In this document: piece by piece, positions 43,734-54,705 of the stretch
Numbering within the stretch: position 1 is the first letter of the stretch
Layout of the letters: the number at the start of each line of letters is the position of its first letter
Assembly (NCBI RefSeq): GCF_043641665.1
Contig: NC_092197.1
Span: 16,746,148 to 16,810,147, forward strand
DNA length: 64,000 nucleotides
Reading direction: 5' to 3'
Origin: Enoplosus armatus
Lineage: Eukaryota; Chordata; Actinopteri; Centrarchiformes; Enoplosidae
Made by a program: the position numbers and the translations under genes
Notes under the pieces: model-generated
What the model saw: only the letters and a program-made list of their open reading frames with translations
Told to the model about the DNA's origin: nothing
Databases searched by the model: none

Positions 43734-46464
43734 CTGTAAACATAACAAAGGAAAGCAGAAAATATATTTGGGGGTCAGAATCTGTGACCACAAGTAGACA
43801 TTTCTTTGAATTAAAGGGTTAACAAGCCAAAAAGCTTACTTTTGCCCAAACATCATATACTCGACTACTGTACTTGTTAATGAGTAGCTGGAAGAAGCAC
43901 CACAGAGAGCTTAATGTACTCATCAGGCTTTAACATGCTTATCTCCACGTCGCCTTACAGCTAGACAATAACACCCTCTGAATGAAAAGGGTGTGTGGGA
44001 GGCACACACACACATGATGACTTCATCTGTTGGTGAGATCTGGTTTCATGTAAATCATCAGTCATGTCATGCACAGATCAGCTAACCACCAGGAGGCACA
44101 GGAAGTGAAGTGTTTAATTTCACCACCAGATGGCAGTCTTGTGCAGTTACTGTAGCCCTCTCAATTTTTTTTGGAAGATGTACTGCTGCATGGGCCATGG
44201 CAATGCATATCACCATATTTTAAACATTATGTCTGTCTGTATCATATCTGTTCAGACGTATGTGAGGTGGGTTTTTTCTTAAAGAGTCAATCCACCTAAA
44301 TTACAAAAAAACACATACGGAGAAGTCACAAAACAACATAAACCCAAATAAGTGTTGTTGTAGCTGTTGTAGTAGACAAAATTAATAATTAATTAATACC
44401 TGAATTGTTACTGGCATTATTAATAAGTAGTTAAGTAAAGGGATGGGATAACTTGTTTCAATATGGAATGGGCTTCATTTTCCTTTTATTTGCTCCTGTA
44501 ATAATTGACATTTTTCACATAGCTCCATTTCCCCAGAAACACTGTTGTGCAATAAACAAACACATTCGCTACAGCTGAAACCAAAAAACTATTAAACTAC
44601 ATTCTTTCAGCCCAAAACTCCTACAACTTCTTGCACTAGGACCTGCCTGCATCCCATTTTTCCATGATCCATTGCTTGAACCTTGTGTAATTTGTGGTAT
44701 TAGATATGCTGTTTTAACTTGCGTGGGCTAATTGGAAAATAGACTGCTCAAACACTCTGATGCTGCCTTCCTGTCAGTTCAAATTTTCTGCAAACACAAT
44801 CTGCAGACTGGAAAACAACATTAACATTAACCTCCTACTGATAATTACAAATATAATATGCGCAGGCCCTGTTATCTCCCACATGGAGTCATGAATTAAG
44901 AAAGCTAAAACCTCAGCAGGAGCTCCACCAAAGTTGGCATTCCAAGGTACAAAATATCAAAATCATTAGTTATATTCAAGCACGCACACAAAAACCCACC
45001 AAGGCCAGGAAGAGCGAGAGCGCAGCGGGAAACTGGCAGTAAGGCAATAAAATGTCAGGACAACTGTTCAATTACAGCTATTTAAAGACAAGATTAACTG
45101 CAGCGCGAGTGTTTTAATTACTGCTTGAGTTGAAATTTTGGAGGCCGTGTTGGCTCTCAAAATGAGTGTCAAAAGTAAGGCTGGGAGTCACACTGCCATA
45201 CTTTTTTGGGACTGACTGAAATGTGTACCTACTGTAGCACAGAGTGTCGAAAACTGTACTAGAAGCTGGTATTGAATACCTGGTCAGATTAACTGTCTTG
45301 TTTGCTTATTCTTTGATTAGATAGTTCCTGATTTAAATCGAAAGGTTGTAGATTTTAGGATATGTAATTTAGGCAGTTGTTGTGTGGCTAATAATGTTTA
45401 TGCAACATTTAAGATTTGATCATTTATTACATTTTTATGTCTCAGATGTAGGTATCGAACACAGTTTCGGTACTGAAACTCAGGTACTGTATCTGCACTA
45501 GTATTGAAAACTACTTTTTAACATCAGGATGCATCCAAAATGAAGACTTGATGACAGCCTTCAGGAGGTGTTTAGAGACACTTTTTGGACATATAAAAAG
45601 CAAATATATCAATACAAAAGTTCTCTAGTTCACATATAGGAGTAAGATAAAGATATAGAGATATAGAGATATCTTCCGAACAGGAATTACACTCAGAACA
45701 GGCAGGAGGCAGGCAGCTCAGGCAGAGACATTTCAATCACAAATGGATTTTCAAAAGACTTGTGTACTGGGAAGAAGACTGACTGGGTATTTACTGTCAG
45801 TTTTAAGGAACCCAAATATTATGGGAGAATGTGACACGCTTGACAATAAGCTTTTTTGCAATAGAACAAGAAAGTTTTTCAATTTATATGCTGGGGACAC
45901 ATTTCAACCACAGTCCAGCTATACTCGCTCCAGACAAAACCTGGACCAGAGACCTGTAACTTGCCATTTGAACCAACTCACCTCGACCTTTATTGTTCCT
46001 GACAGAAGAAGAGCCCCGAAGATTATCAGCAAGGAGCCTATCAAAAACAGGAATATTGCCAGTGCAATCGCCTTGTACGGGACCTTTGGCGGGCTTTTCT
46101 TGAACTGTAAAGTGTTCACAAATACAAGCCAATAAGCAGACACAAAACAGAAAGAAAAGGTTTATCAGACTTGTTCTTTTGCAGGCAGCAACACACATCT
46201 CTGGTATAATCACAGAGGGCTTTGGCACATTTCCAAGTCATTAATTGAGATTTACCTAAAATGAATTGCCTGTGGTAGTAAAAGGTTTACTAATTAGCAG
46301 GCTCCTGAACAATCGATAAAGCAGACAGCAGAGTCACCAAAGAAGAAGAACAAGCCTCTCACCTGTAAGTCTATGTAGCCGTCGTCATCAGCAGCCAGCC
46401 GCGAATACTTGACCTTGTTGTTGGATGTACCAGCACCCGACATGTTGCTTCTTGTTGCCTTCAT
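43593..46464 (-). CDS. tmem230: TMEM230, two-helix vesicle membrane protein, complete
   Basis: Three coding exons on the minus strand (46363-46464, 45982-46104, 43593-43733) join in phase 0 to give 121 residues; human TMEM230 is 120. Start [10 protein letters not shown] is at 46464. The body reads [39 protein letters not shown] (start of helix 1, about residues 45-69), [20 protein letters not shown] (helix 2, about 81-97), then [20 protein letters not shown] and IPDFGD at the C-terminus. Known role: membrane protein of secretory and recycling vesicles, including synaptic vesicles, with both ends cytosolic. Nothing is broken. An in-frame ATG eight codons into the protein is an alternative start. 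Neighbour igsf9 lies downstream on the same strand. Confidence 0.97.
43734..45981 (-). other. tmem230 intron 2
   Basis: 2.2 kb without exon signal. It contains a CTCF-core match (44123-44136) and a short ATAGAG array near 45652-45671. Confidence 0.85.
44123..44136 (+). promoter_or_regulatory. CTCF core-motif match in tmem230 intron
   Basis: CCACCAGATGGCAG fits the CTCF consensus CCASYAGRKGGCRS at every position. Unlike the exonic match in igsf9 it is not under coding constraint. Confidence 0.45.
45982..46104 (-). CDS. tmem230: tmem230 coding exon 2
   Basis: Encodes [16 protein letters not shown] through the first helix to LLSGTIKVE. Acceptor CTTTACAG|TTCA, donor GTCGAG|GTGAGT, 41 codons, phase 0 at both ends. 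Confidence 0.97.
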
Positions 46465-46477
46465 TATGGCACAGGAG
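46363..46477 (-). CDS. tmem230: tmem230 coding exon 1 with short 5' UTR
   Basis: Acceptor TCCAAACAG|CTCC is followed by 13 untranslated bases, ATG at 46464 and 34 codons ending DDGYIDLQ. Donor TTACAG|GTGAGA. The frame stays open upstream of the acceptor, but the strong acceptor argues that this part is intron. Confidence 0.93.
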
Positions 46478-46700
46478 CTGTTTGGAAAGAGAGACATAGA
46501 GAGGTAGTCATCCATAATATTGCCTCAGTAATCTTCAAAGATCCACAGATTTCTTGCCCAATTTCATTTCTCAACTGTACTCCTTATCAATATATTGTTT
46601 TCTCCTCATTTATCTATAACATATGGCCCAATACATCCATGAATCAAGTTAGGTTATAGCTACCATGGTATAAATGGTAAGTCAAAAATCTCTCATGTCT

Positions 46701-46703
<3 letters not shown>

Positions 46704-46738
<35 letters not shown>
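46704..46738. repeat. (AT)n microsatellite
   Basis: Alternating AT tract of about 35 bp in the tmem230 intron. Confidence 0.95.
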
Positions 46739-46741
<3 letters not shown>

Positions 46742-47869
46742 TTTTTAAAAAGCTCCAGTGAAAATCTGAGGCAGGCCGAGAGGTTAGTGAGCAGAAGATG
46801 CTCATGTCCCTCTTTTCCTTCCCGCAATGTCACCTCTTCTTGAGAATGTAAACTCTGAGCCGACATTTTTAGTCGGCATCTGACATAACTTCCCAGTAAA
46901 CATTAATTTTCACTGTTTAAACAAGGGCAAGGTCACCGCCTGCCTCTGTTTGAAGTGTCTTAGTAAAGTGAGGTGTCGGAGTGGTTTGGGGAAGTTTTGA
47001 TCCATCTGTTTCTCTACAAAACTTTTAGGTTATAGCATCCTCTAAGCAGGGAAATAAATAATTTGTCTATTATGTTTCTGTTGAGAGAAATTAGTTCTTA
47101 TCTAGCACTCCATTTTCAGCCATGAGGGATACTGCTTTTCATACTAACTACTATTTCTTCTATCTATTACGCACAGGCGTTAATAAAGTTAATTTACTCA
47201 TACATTTCTATCACTGCTTCATCTGATATGGCATCCACCCAAACAGAGAAAGAAACAAGTAAAATGCCACAACGCTGATCTGCCCCACAGGGACTCAGGA
47301 GAAGTGTGACTATACTGCACATGTGATCTGATCTTCCTCAAGTTTTGTTTATGTTGGAGATTTTGGCTCTATGCATCCATACACTTGAGCCCTCCCCCCA
47401 CGGGAGACTAAACCCAAGAATAAAAACTGTTGTTCCTGCTTGAACAAAGTATGGAGGAGCTTTCAGAAACAGTCCATTATTTTGCTGGCAGCTGTCACAT
47501 CAACTCGCCACAGAGCCTCTGTGACGAGCAAAGCTCCAGGTTACAGTTTTTGTGAAGTTACAGCACTTACTGCGGCAAGGGAATACTGTGGATTTAGCAA
47601 AAAATGGAGGAAAGTGTTTATGAGACCATTTCTGGATGTCCCTATATCAACTGAGAAAAACATATGCAGCTTCGCATATAAGCTGAAACTACAAATATGT
47701 GGGAGAATTTATTAGTATCCGCCTCGATTGGTTTCAGAGGGAGAGACAGAACCTTCTTGCAGCATATTTCCTTTGTCTTCTGCTTCTAACGTATTAAAAT
47801 AAAGCCACTGTGAGCGGGTGGGGTGAGAAATTACAGAAAAAACCCTCATTAAGTGTCGTAGTGAGTTGT

Positions 47870-48070
47870 TGGTCCAGAACAGCTTCGGTGCCCCTATGAA
47901 CAGCAGTCTTCCAAAAGCTATTCCATAATTTGTTATTGCTGTCTAACACATTGCTCCAAAATCTCCCATAGGTGTTTAATTGGCTTGAGATCTGGTGACA
48001 TCATTGTCAACCTCATCAAACCATTCAGTGAGCCCTTGTGCTCTGTATGGAAGCATCTGCACTGAATGTT
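47870..48070 (+). repeat. Dispersed teleost repeat fragment
   Basis: Contains CAGTCTTCCAAAAGCTATTC, TTGCTCCAAAATCTCCCATA, GTGTTTAATTGGCTTGAGAT, CTGGTGAC and CATCAAACCATTCAGTGAGC in order. I recall the same phrases from an abundant fish repeat but cannot assign its class. Confidence 0.6.
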
Positions 48071-49149
48071 TTTCCACTCACTTATTCAGGTTTCTCCTTT
48101 TCTTTATAAAAAATAAATAAATAAATTGCTTTGTATATGAACATACATGTCATATATATTTTGCTATACTTTATTATGGTTCCCTTCAGGACTGCCACTA
48201 AAGACACTGAGGACATGTCGTCTGTAAAGTTTCTGGGAATTTGAGGGTTCTGACAACCCGGGGAGGAGTTTACATTCTACAATTGCACACACATTATATA
48301 CTTTATAGACTAATGTCTCTAAATTTAACAGTTTTTAAATAATGATTATATAATACAGAGATCTAGTATTTCCACACCAGAACTACACCCTGGCAGTGAG
48401 TGGTAGGATTTGAAACCACATGTTTCGACCATAAGGAAGAGAAATACAATCTATAAAACAAAACCTTAGGGGGTGGGGTGGTGCTGGGGGACTTTGGATT
48501 TATGAGCAGTAGGCCTATATCTAAACTAAACCCTGGTTTCATGCATGATTCATATATTTTGTATATGGCAGTTGTTATACTTAGATATGGTACTTAAAGA
48601 ATTTAGCTCACCACTGTATTTTTGTGAATGGCATGTTATAGTGTATTAGTATAATGTGCCGATATTATTCTAATATTCTAAAATCTAGTAGCGTAGGCCC
48701 ACTGTATGATACTTTTAAAAACTTTCCTGCCGCTGTACCATGTCTTACTGCGTCGTCCAATAAAACATTACAAAGAAAAGAAAGTAAACGATAGTGGTAT
48801 AATAGTGTTAATATGAATTCACAATCCTCCACTTAACGGTATCTAGCTAGGACAAATCCCCGTTTCATATGGCTAATTACTGACGAGAATAAATTAGCTT
48901 CAGTGCATTAATAACACTTTGTGGCTGAAGCTTTTGTCAGGCAAACAAGTAAAAATGAAGATGTTCACTGCTGAGCGAACCTGAAGTTAGCCTGCTTTGG
49001 TTGTTTATGTCTAATTAATAAACACTCGTGCCTAATTAGCTGGAGCATTAGCTTTTTAGAAATTACGCTATCAAAAGCTAACTAACGTCACCTGACAGGC
49101 ACGAACATATTAATTCCAAACTCGTTTCTTCTCCTTGTTGCTCTCTTAC

Positions 49150-49255
49150 CTTCACTTGAGCTATAAAAAAAAAACCCGTAAATGTTGTTATCTTGCGCAG
49201 ACTGCTCCTCCACGGCGCCACATCTACATTGTTTTCATGGATGGAAAGCTACGTC
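49150..49255 (-). other. tmem230: Probable non-coding first exon of tmem230
   Basis: The minus strand ends in donor GTGAAG|GTAAGAG at 49150/49149 and would splice to the acceptor at 46477. It lies immediately downstream of a perfect NRF1 palindrome, as expected for a TATA-less housekeeping promoter. The outer end is approximate. Confidence 0.6.
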
Positions 49256-49277
49256 AACTTCCTTATTGTTCAAGCAG

Positions 49278-49289
49278 TGCGCATGCGCA
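49278..49289. promoter_or_regulatory. tmem230: NRF1-type palindrome at tmem230 promoter
   Basis: TGCGCATGCGCA is a perfect NRF1 consensus palindrome about 130 bp upstream of the proposed first-exon donor. Two ATCGATCTT phrases follow within 25 bp. Confidence 0.65.
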
Positions 49290-49737
49290 CATCGATCTTA
49301 TCGATCTTTGCTGTTTGCCCCTGTCCTGGCTGGTTAGAGGAAGTTTACAGCTTGATCAGTGGTGTGATGGAAGAGGTACTCCTACAGTGTAGAAGTATCC
49401 ATTAACAAGTGAAGTCCTGAGAAGTTTTATCAGCTAAATGTACCTAAGTATCAATATGTATGCATTACCCTGTGAGCAATAATTAAATTTTGTAGCAGGT
49501 CAAGGTGGGGCTGATTTAAATTAATGTGAAACTGTCGGGTTGTTTAATCGATAACAATTCTTCATATACTATAAGATGATCACAGATTTAGTATGTAAAG
49601 TCTTAATCTGTAAAGTATATGATAACACTCACTTCAAAAAAAAGTGGCTATAATGGAATCAAATATATAAAAATATATATTTCCCACTGAACTAGCGACA
49701 GATTAACTTGATAAAACAGGTAAAGAGCCTCAAAACT

Positions 49738-49755
49738 GGGTTAGGGTTAGGGTTC
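49738..49755 (+). repeat. Short telomere-like repeat
   Basis: GGGTTAGGGTTAGGGTT, nearly three TTAGGG units, in unique-looking sequence. Confidence 0.85.
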
Positions 49756-51371
49756 TACCAACAAATTATGATTAGCTGCCTATCTGCAATACTCAACAAC
49801 ACCATGACATCAATACAATAAACTTTCAATTGTGGGATATGTCCTCCATCTTTGAATGTTGTCCATTGTCCGAAAGTGTTTTCTTCTCTGTCCTTACCTT
49901 GCCCACACTCCTCTCCAGTCGTTCACTGCTACTTTTCCTGAGTGCGTTTCTAAAAGCAGTCATGGTGTCTTTACGTCCTTCAGTGAATTATAAAATACTG
50001 ACAGAGCTGAACATTTTCAGCATTTTATTTTCTTTGTTATGACCCTAATCATAACCTGTGTTACATGGTGTACTACTTTGCTTTGCGCTTTTCTCTTTAA
50101 GATTCATGTAAGCCCGTAAATATAATCAGACTATTCAAAGAAAGGTAACTGAAGATTAGGCAGCTCAAAATTCCAGGCATGCAGTCCTCAAAAAAAACAC
50201 ATCCTCCATGGGTTTATTAAGTTTATTCTTGGTAAATGTTCAATTACACTCCTCTTTATGTGTAGCTTCATACTTTTACTGTGAACTCTGTATTTTATCT
50301 CTCATACTGCAGTCTGTAATCACATTCCAGTCTACTGGAAGCTTTGGTGAAGAGGAAAGTAAATGGCACTATACTTTCAGTAAGAGATCCTTCAGTTTGA
50401 GCTTTCTACAATGTGGATTGCCTGTCATGACACGTCAGTCACATAATTAATGTTAAACTGATATGGATTTTTGAAGGCTGAGAGTTGCTAAGAGCTGTGA
50501 TTCTCTAAATGAATAAATACATCCATTTAGTATTTCCACCAGATTTATTTTCTTTGTATGGTGACATCTCAGTCTGTGCAATGAAAGGACAACTCTGTCT
50601 TCAAACCCACGCTAACTCTTTTGTATTTTTAAGCTCTGTGGTGGAAGAAAGATGTACTGCAGCCTTTCAGAAACTGTTTAGAAGTTGGTCTGCTTGAAAC
50701 CTGCATCATCTTATAGTAAACTACTTCCTGTCCTGATATGTGAATGTACTGTGCGCCAGCATAGAGGTAGTTCGTCACTTTTACCATATCATCTGGTGTT
50801 TGAGCTTTAAGGCCCCATTGTCGGCATCACATTCCCATAAAGCAACAACCTCCTCTTGAAATTGGTTTCTTGTTACCGTGTCAACCACTTGTTCCAACTG
50901 AGAGTCAATCAGCTTCGTTAGATACAGACATTTAGATTTAGAAAGCGCTATGAACATGAATCAATCTGATTTGGAGAAATGTAGAATATGTTCTGGTCAA
51001 ATCGTAGCAAGAGGAAAAATATTACTAATGACTGCTTCACTGCTAAACTAATCTTAACAGCCCTTGCAGACTATCAGCAGCATTAGCCACCCTCCTCCAG
51101 GCGTCTTTTCTTCTATCAGCGGGAGTCAGAATCAGATAGGAAAAGGAAGAGAGTTCACACAGTTCGGGAAATCTTGATACAATAATAAATCATTTATCTT
51201 TCAAAGACAAGCCATGAAGCTGCATGCACAACTCACAGACATAAGAGCTCCAGGTACAGCATCTTAGCTCAAGCCATTGGTTGTGTACTTATGTTAATAT
51301 ATAAGAATATTTAAGTAATAATTTATCTCTGAGGCTGTACTTTGGCACAGCGATATCACAGACTTGATGTT

Positions 51372-52042
51372 CAGCAGGTAATGTTTATCGTTACCATGCT
51401 AATATTTGCTAATTAGCACAAAACACAAAGTATTTGAGGCTGATGGGAATGTCATTAGTTCTGTAGCCATGAACCAAAGTATTGAGCAAATTAAAATTTT
51501 GACCTGATGATGGTGTCACATGAAAAGTTCAGGATCACCAAATTGAATACAATCCATCCTGAGTTGGAAATGAATGTGTACCAGATTTTGTGACAATCCA
51601 TTCAGTAGCTGTCAAGACTTTTCACTCGAAACCAATAATATCAACCTCATGGTGGCGCTAGAGAAAAAGTCAGGGGATCACCAAAGTCATTAGGATTCAT
51701 CTTCTGGGAACCATGAATGTCTATACAACATTTTGTGCCAATCCATCCAATAAACGCTGGGATATTTCAGTGGATACATGAAAACTTTGACCTGCTGGTG
51801 GCGCTAGAGGAGAAGTCAGGGCGCTTCATCCTCTGGGCACAATGAATAGTTCATGGCAAACCATCCAATAGTTGGACAAACAAAAATGTTGACCTGCTGG
51901 TGGCGCTAGAGGATCATCAAAGTTATTAGGCTTCATCCTCTGGGGGCCAGAAATGTCTGTACAGAATTTCATGGCATCGAAGTTGTTGAGATATTTCTGT
52001 CTGGACCAAAGAGGTCCATAGAGCCATGCTAGAGATACCATT
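51372..52042 (+). repeat. Dispersed percomorph-type repeat, copy 3, with tandem core modules
   Basis: The 5' part matches copy 1 (TTTGCTAATTAGCAC, TTTGAGGCTGATGGGAATGT, ACCTGATGATGG). The 3' part matches copy 2 (ATATTTCTGTCTGGACCAAA). Between them a module starting GACCTGCTGGTGGCGCTAGA, or a close variant, recurs about four times (near 51500, 51648, 51794, 51893), each followed by ATTAGG-TTCATC and ATGAATGTCT-type phrases. Confidence 0.8.
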
Positions 52043-52701
52043 ACTAATCATATCTGCATTTTAAATAATGGCATATTGCATGTCACAATCTTCTTTATGA
52101 AAATTCAAATTCAAAACACGTAGCACAGCACAGATCCTGAATTCAGTACAATTTGGAACCGTGTGAACTTCCTTTATTCACATAATGAAAATCCGAATAA
52201 CTCCTTCACATCCACACCGTTTTGGGAAGGCACAGTAATAAGAGTGAAAAGCATATAACTGGAGGGAACAAACACTTTGAGTCTGGAGTTGACTTTCTAT
52301 TGATGGCAGGAAACCAGGGACCTTCGCTGAGAACTTACTGTGTTCAAATATGAACTCTATACTCTCATAAATAAGACAACACAGTTAAGACTGCACTGCT
52401 TAAGTCGTTGTGAGAAATCCAGACAGAACTGGGCAAGTAAGAAAAACGACTGGAAAAAGCCTTATATCATAACCAACTAACAGCATGAAACACACTCCAA
52501 ATGACATAACAGCAAACATTTCTTTCTTTCTATATTAAATCAAAAAGCACATCACCAGACCCATCCACAACTGAGAAATGTATGAACAGTATTAACGTCA
52601 GGGAGCAAACTATTCAAGCAACTCCTCACCACTCAGCAGAAAACTTTAGGTAAACACTTTTCTTAGATCTGTTCCCGGACTTATACCAACACCTCTGTCA
52701 A

Positions 52702-52752
<51 letters not shown>

Positions 52753-52759
52753 TATATAT
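52702..52759. repeat. Compound (AT)n(AC)n(AT)n microsatellite
   Basis: Long alternating AT run, then CACACA, then TATATA. Confidence 0.95.
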
Positions 52760-54339
52760 ACAATAGCCAGCCAAACACGTTTAATAAAATAGATACAATC
52801 AAATGAACAAAATGTCTTGAGGTACACAGGCATAGTGATACTTTAATAACACAAAAACCTGTTTCGGTCTCTGGTCATTAGAAAGCTGAAAACGAATGCC
52901 AGAATTGATGCCAAGGTTCGCCTCCTGTTACCATGGAAAATATTACATACAATATATTACTTACAATATGGCCTGTGCCACCCTATTCTTTATATTCACA
53001 AGATGTTCACTCCTGCTGCGGCTCCAGCAGTCATAAAGAAAAACCTCCCGAGATGTACACGGTGCCTCGACTGCTGTGGCAGAGCTGGCAGAACATCCAG
53101 TTCACCTCAAGAGGCCCATAATGCACCTGCTGTTGTGTTGTGCGGTTTTGTTCTGCTCATTTTTCTTAAACTGTAAAGGTATTTTGTCTTGTTCCCATGA
53201 AATTAGTTTTTTATGATGGTACCGTGTCATTTGAAAACATTTCCTCCATTTTGATGCCTTTCATATGATTGCTGTTTTATATTTGAGACTTTCAAAATGA
53301 TGTTTGATTCACACAATCTACTTTTTTTCATTTTTCCTCCTCTTCCAAGGCTTTCAGGTGTTCATGTAGACATGCGTATACATGAGCATTTCTGCAGACA
53401 CTTACATTTCTGATGTGCATGTGTGTACACATGTTGATTCTGGTTGGTGCATTTATGATGCATGTCTGTGTATGTTGGTTTGTGTCCTGGCATGTACATG
53501 TACCGTATACGATTGGAGGATACACAGAAATAATCCACTGTTTTCTGTCAAAAATGAGAAACCAGTCGAATTGCTAAACGTAAAGCTAAACCTCTAATAC
53601 ATCCTTTGATTTGAAAATCTAAGACCTATGTTCAGATTGAAAGAACCAGTTACCTGTTTGCCTATTCAAATAAATGTAGCAACCAATACATTTTTGTAGC
53701 AATCAGCAAGACATTCCTCTAGTTAGCTTAGCCAGGTCCCTGCCATTAATTGCATGCCGTGGGCTGTCTTTCCATTTCATTTCTATTTGAGATTTTTCTT
53801 CTTCTTGCCCCAACTGTTGATATATCCATCCTTGTTTGCTGTCAACCCCGGAGGCTTTATAAGTTAATGAAACAAAAGGGCTCATTTTAAATTCCATTTG
53901 CCCATCTCTAAGTGCTTTCCGTGATTAATTGGTCCCACCATATCTTTCTTTTCCCAAACAAGTCCCCTGGTATCACAGGCATCCACCAGCATATCTGCAG
54001 AGGCCTGCCCTGCAGAGGAAATCAAATTAGCATTGACATCATTTCTTTGAAATGCCTTGCTGTGTCTACGGAGGGAGGGAAAACAGTGTGTCATACATTT
54101 GATGGATGTAAGTGCACCGTCAGTGTCTCTTTTAAAATGAACTGTGGTCTAAGAAAGCCGCACAGAGCTGTGTGTCACTTTCCTTGCTCAGCTATCAGAG
54201 CTCAGGCTTCTGTGTGACAGCAGGTCAGGACATTAAGCAGGTTGCTGAGCATGCTGGGAAAATGATAAAGCATGCCTGTTAGACCCATGGTAACAGGTGT
54301 AGGAGTTATTTTCTGCTGCCCAATACCAGAGACATTAAA

Positions 54340-54705
54340 GCTGCATTAATTGGGCTTTGGCCACTAGGGGCCAGAAGAATTTTAAAACAAGCTGACAGAC
54401 AAACAGTATAGCAATATGTCAGCAAACATTTACACCTATTTACACATCCAGCAGACACAGAGCAACATTAGCATTTATTTGGAGTTGTGTCCAGAATAAC
54501 TCAGTAGATGTTTAGCTCTGCTTTGGTCTCCACCAACTCCTGGAGAAAGATATCTGGCTCTTCAGCTGCTAAATGTTCCACTCTCTTCACCAGCTGGTTG
54601 CTAAATATCTGTTTGCCGAAACCAAAACAGGGAGCTAAAAGAGGCTAAAAAGCAAAGTTGGGTGATAATTCTGTGGGTTTGGCATGAGTGACCCCTTTCA
54701 CATTA
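54340..54705 (+). mobile_element. Partial copy of the long-inverted-arm element
   Basis: Contains ACATCCAGCAGAC, TTGGTCTCCACCAA, CTGGCTCTTCAGCTGCTAAA, TGTTCCACT and GTGGGTTTGGCATGAGTGAC, ending CCCCTTTCACATTA. The same order is found inverted in the left arm of 18157-19353. Only one terminus is clear here, so it is a partial or solo arm. Confidence 0.65.

Larger units (their letters stand above)
46478..49149 (-). other. tmem230 intron 1
   Basis: About 2.7 kb. It holds an AT microsatellite (46704-46738) and a dispersed-repeat fragment (47870-48070). A 91-codon open frame at 47440-47715 on the plus strand resembles nothing I know and is probably chance. Confidence 0.75.

Noticed and set aside
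47440..47715. 91-codon plus-strand frame in a tmem230 intron
   Set aside because: No recognisable motif and no splice or promoter evidence.
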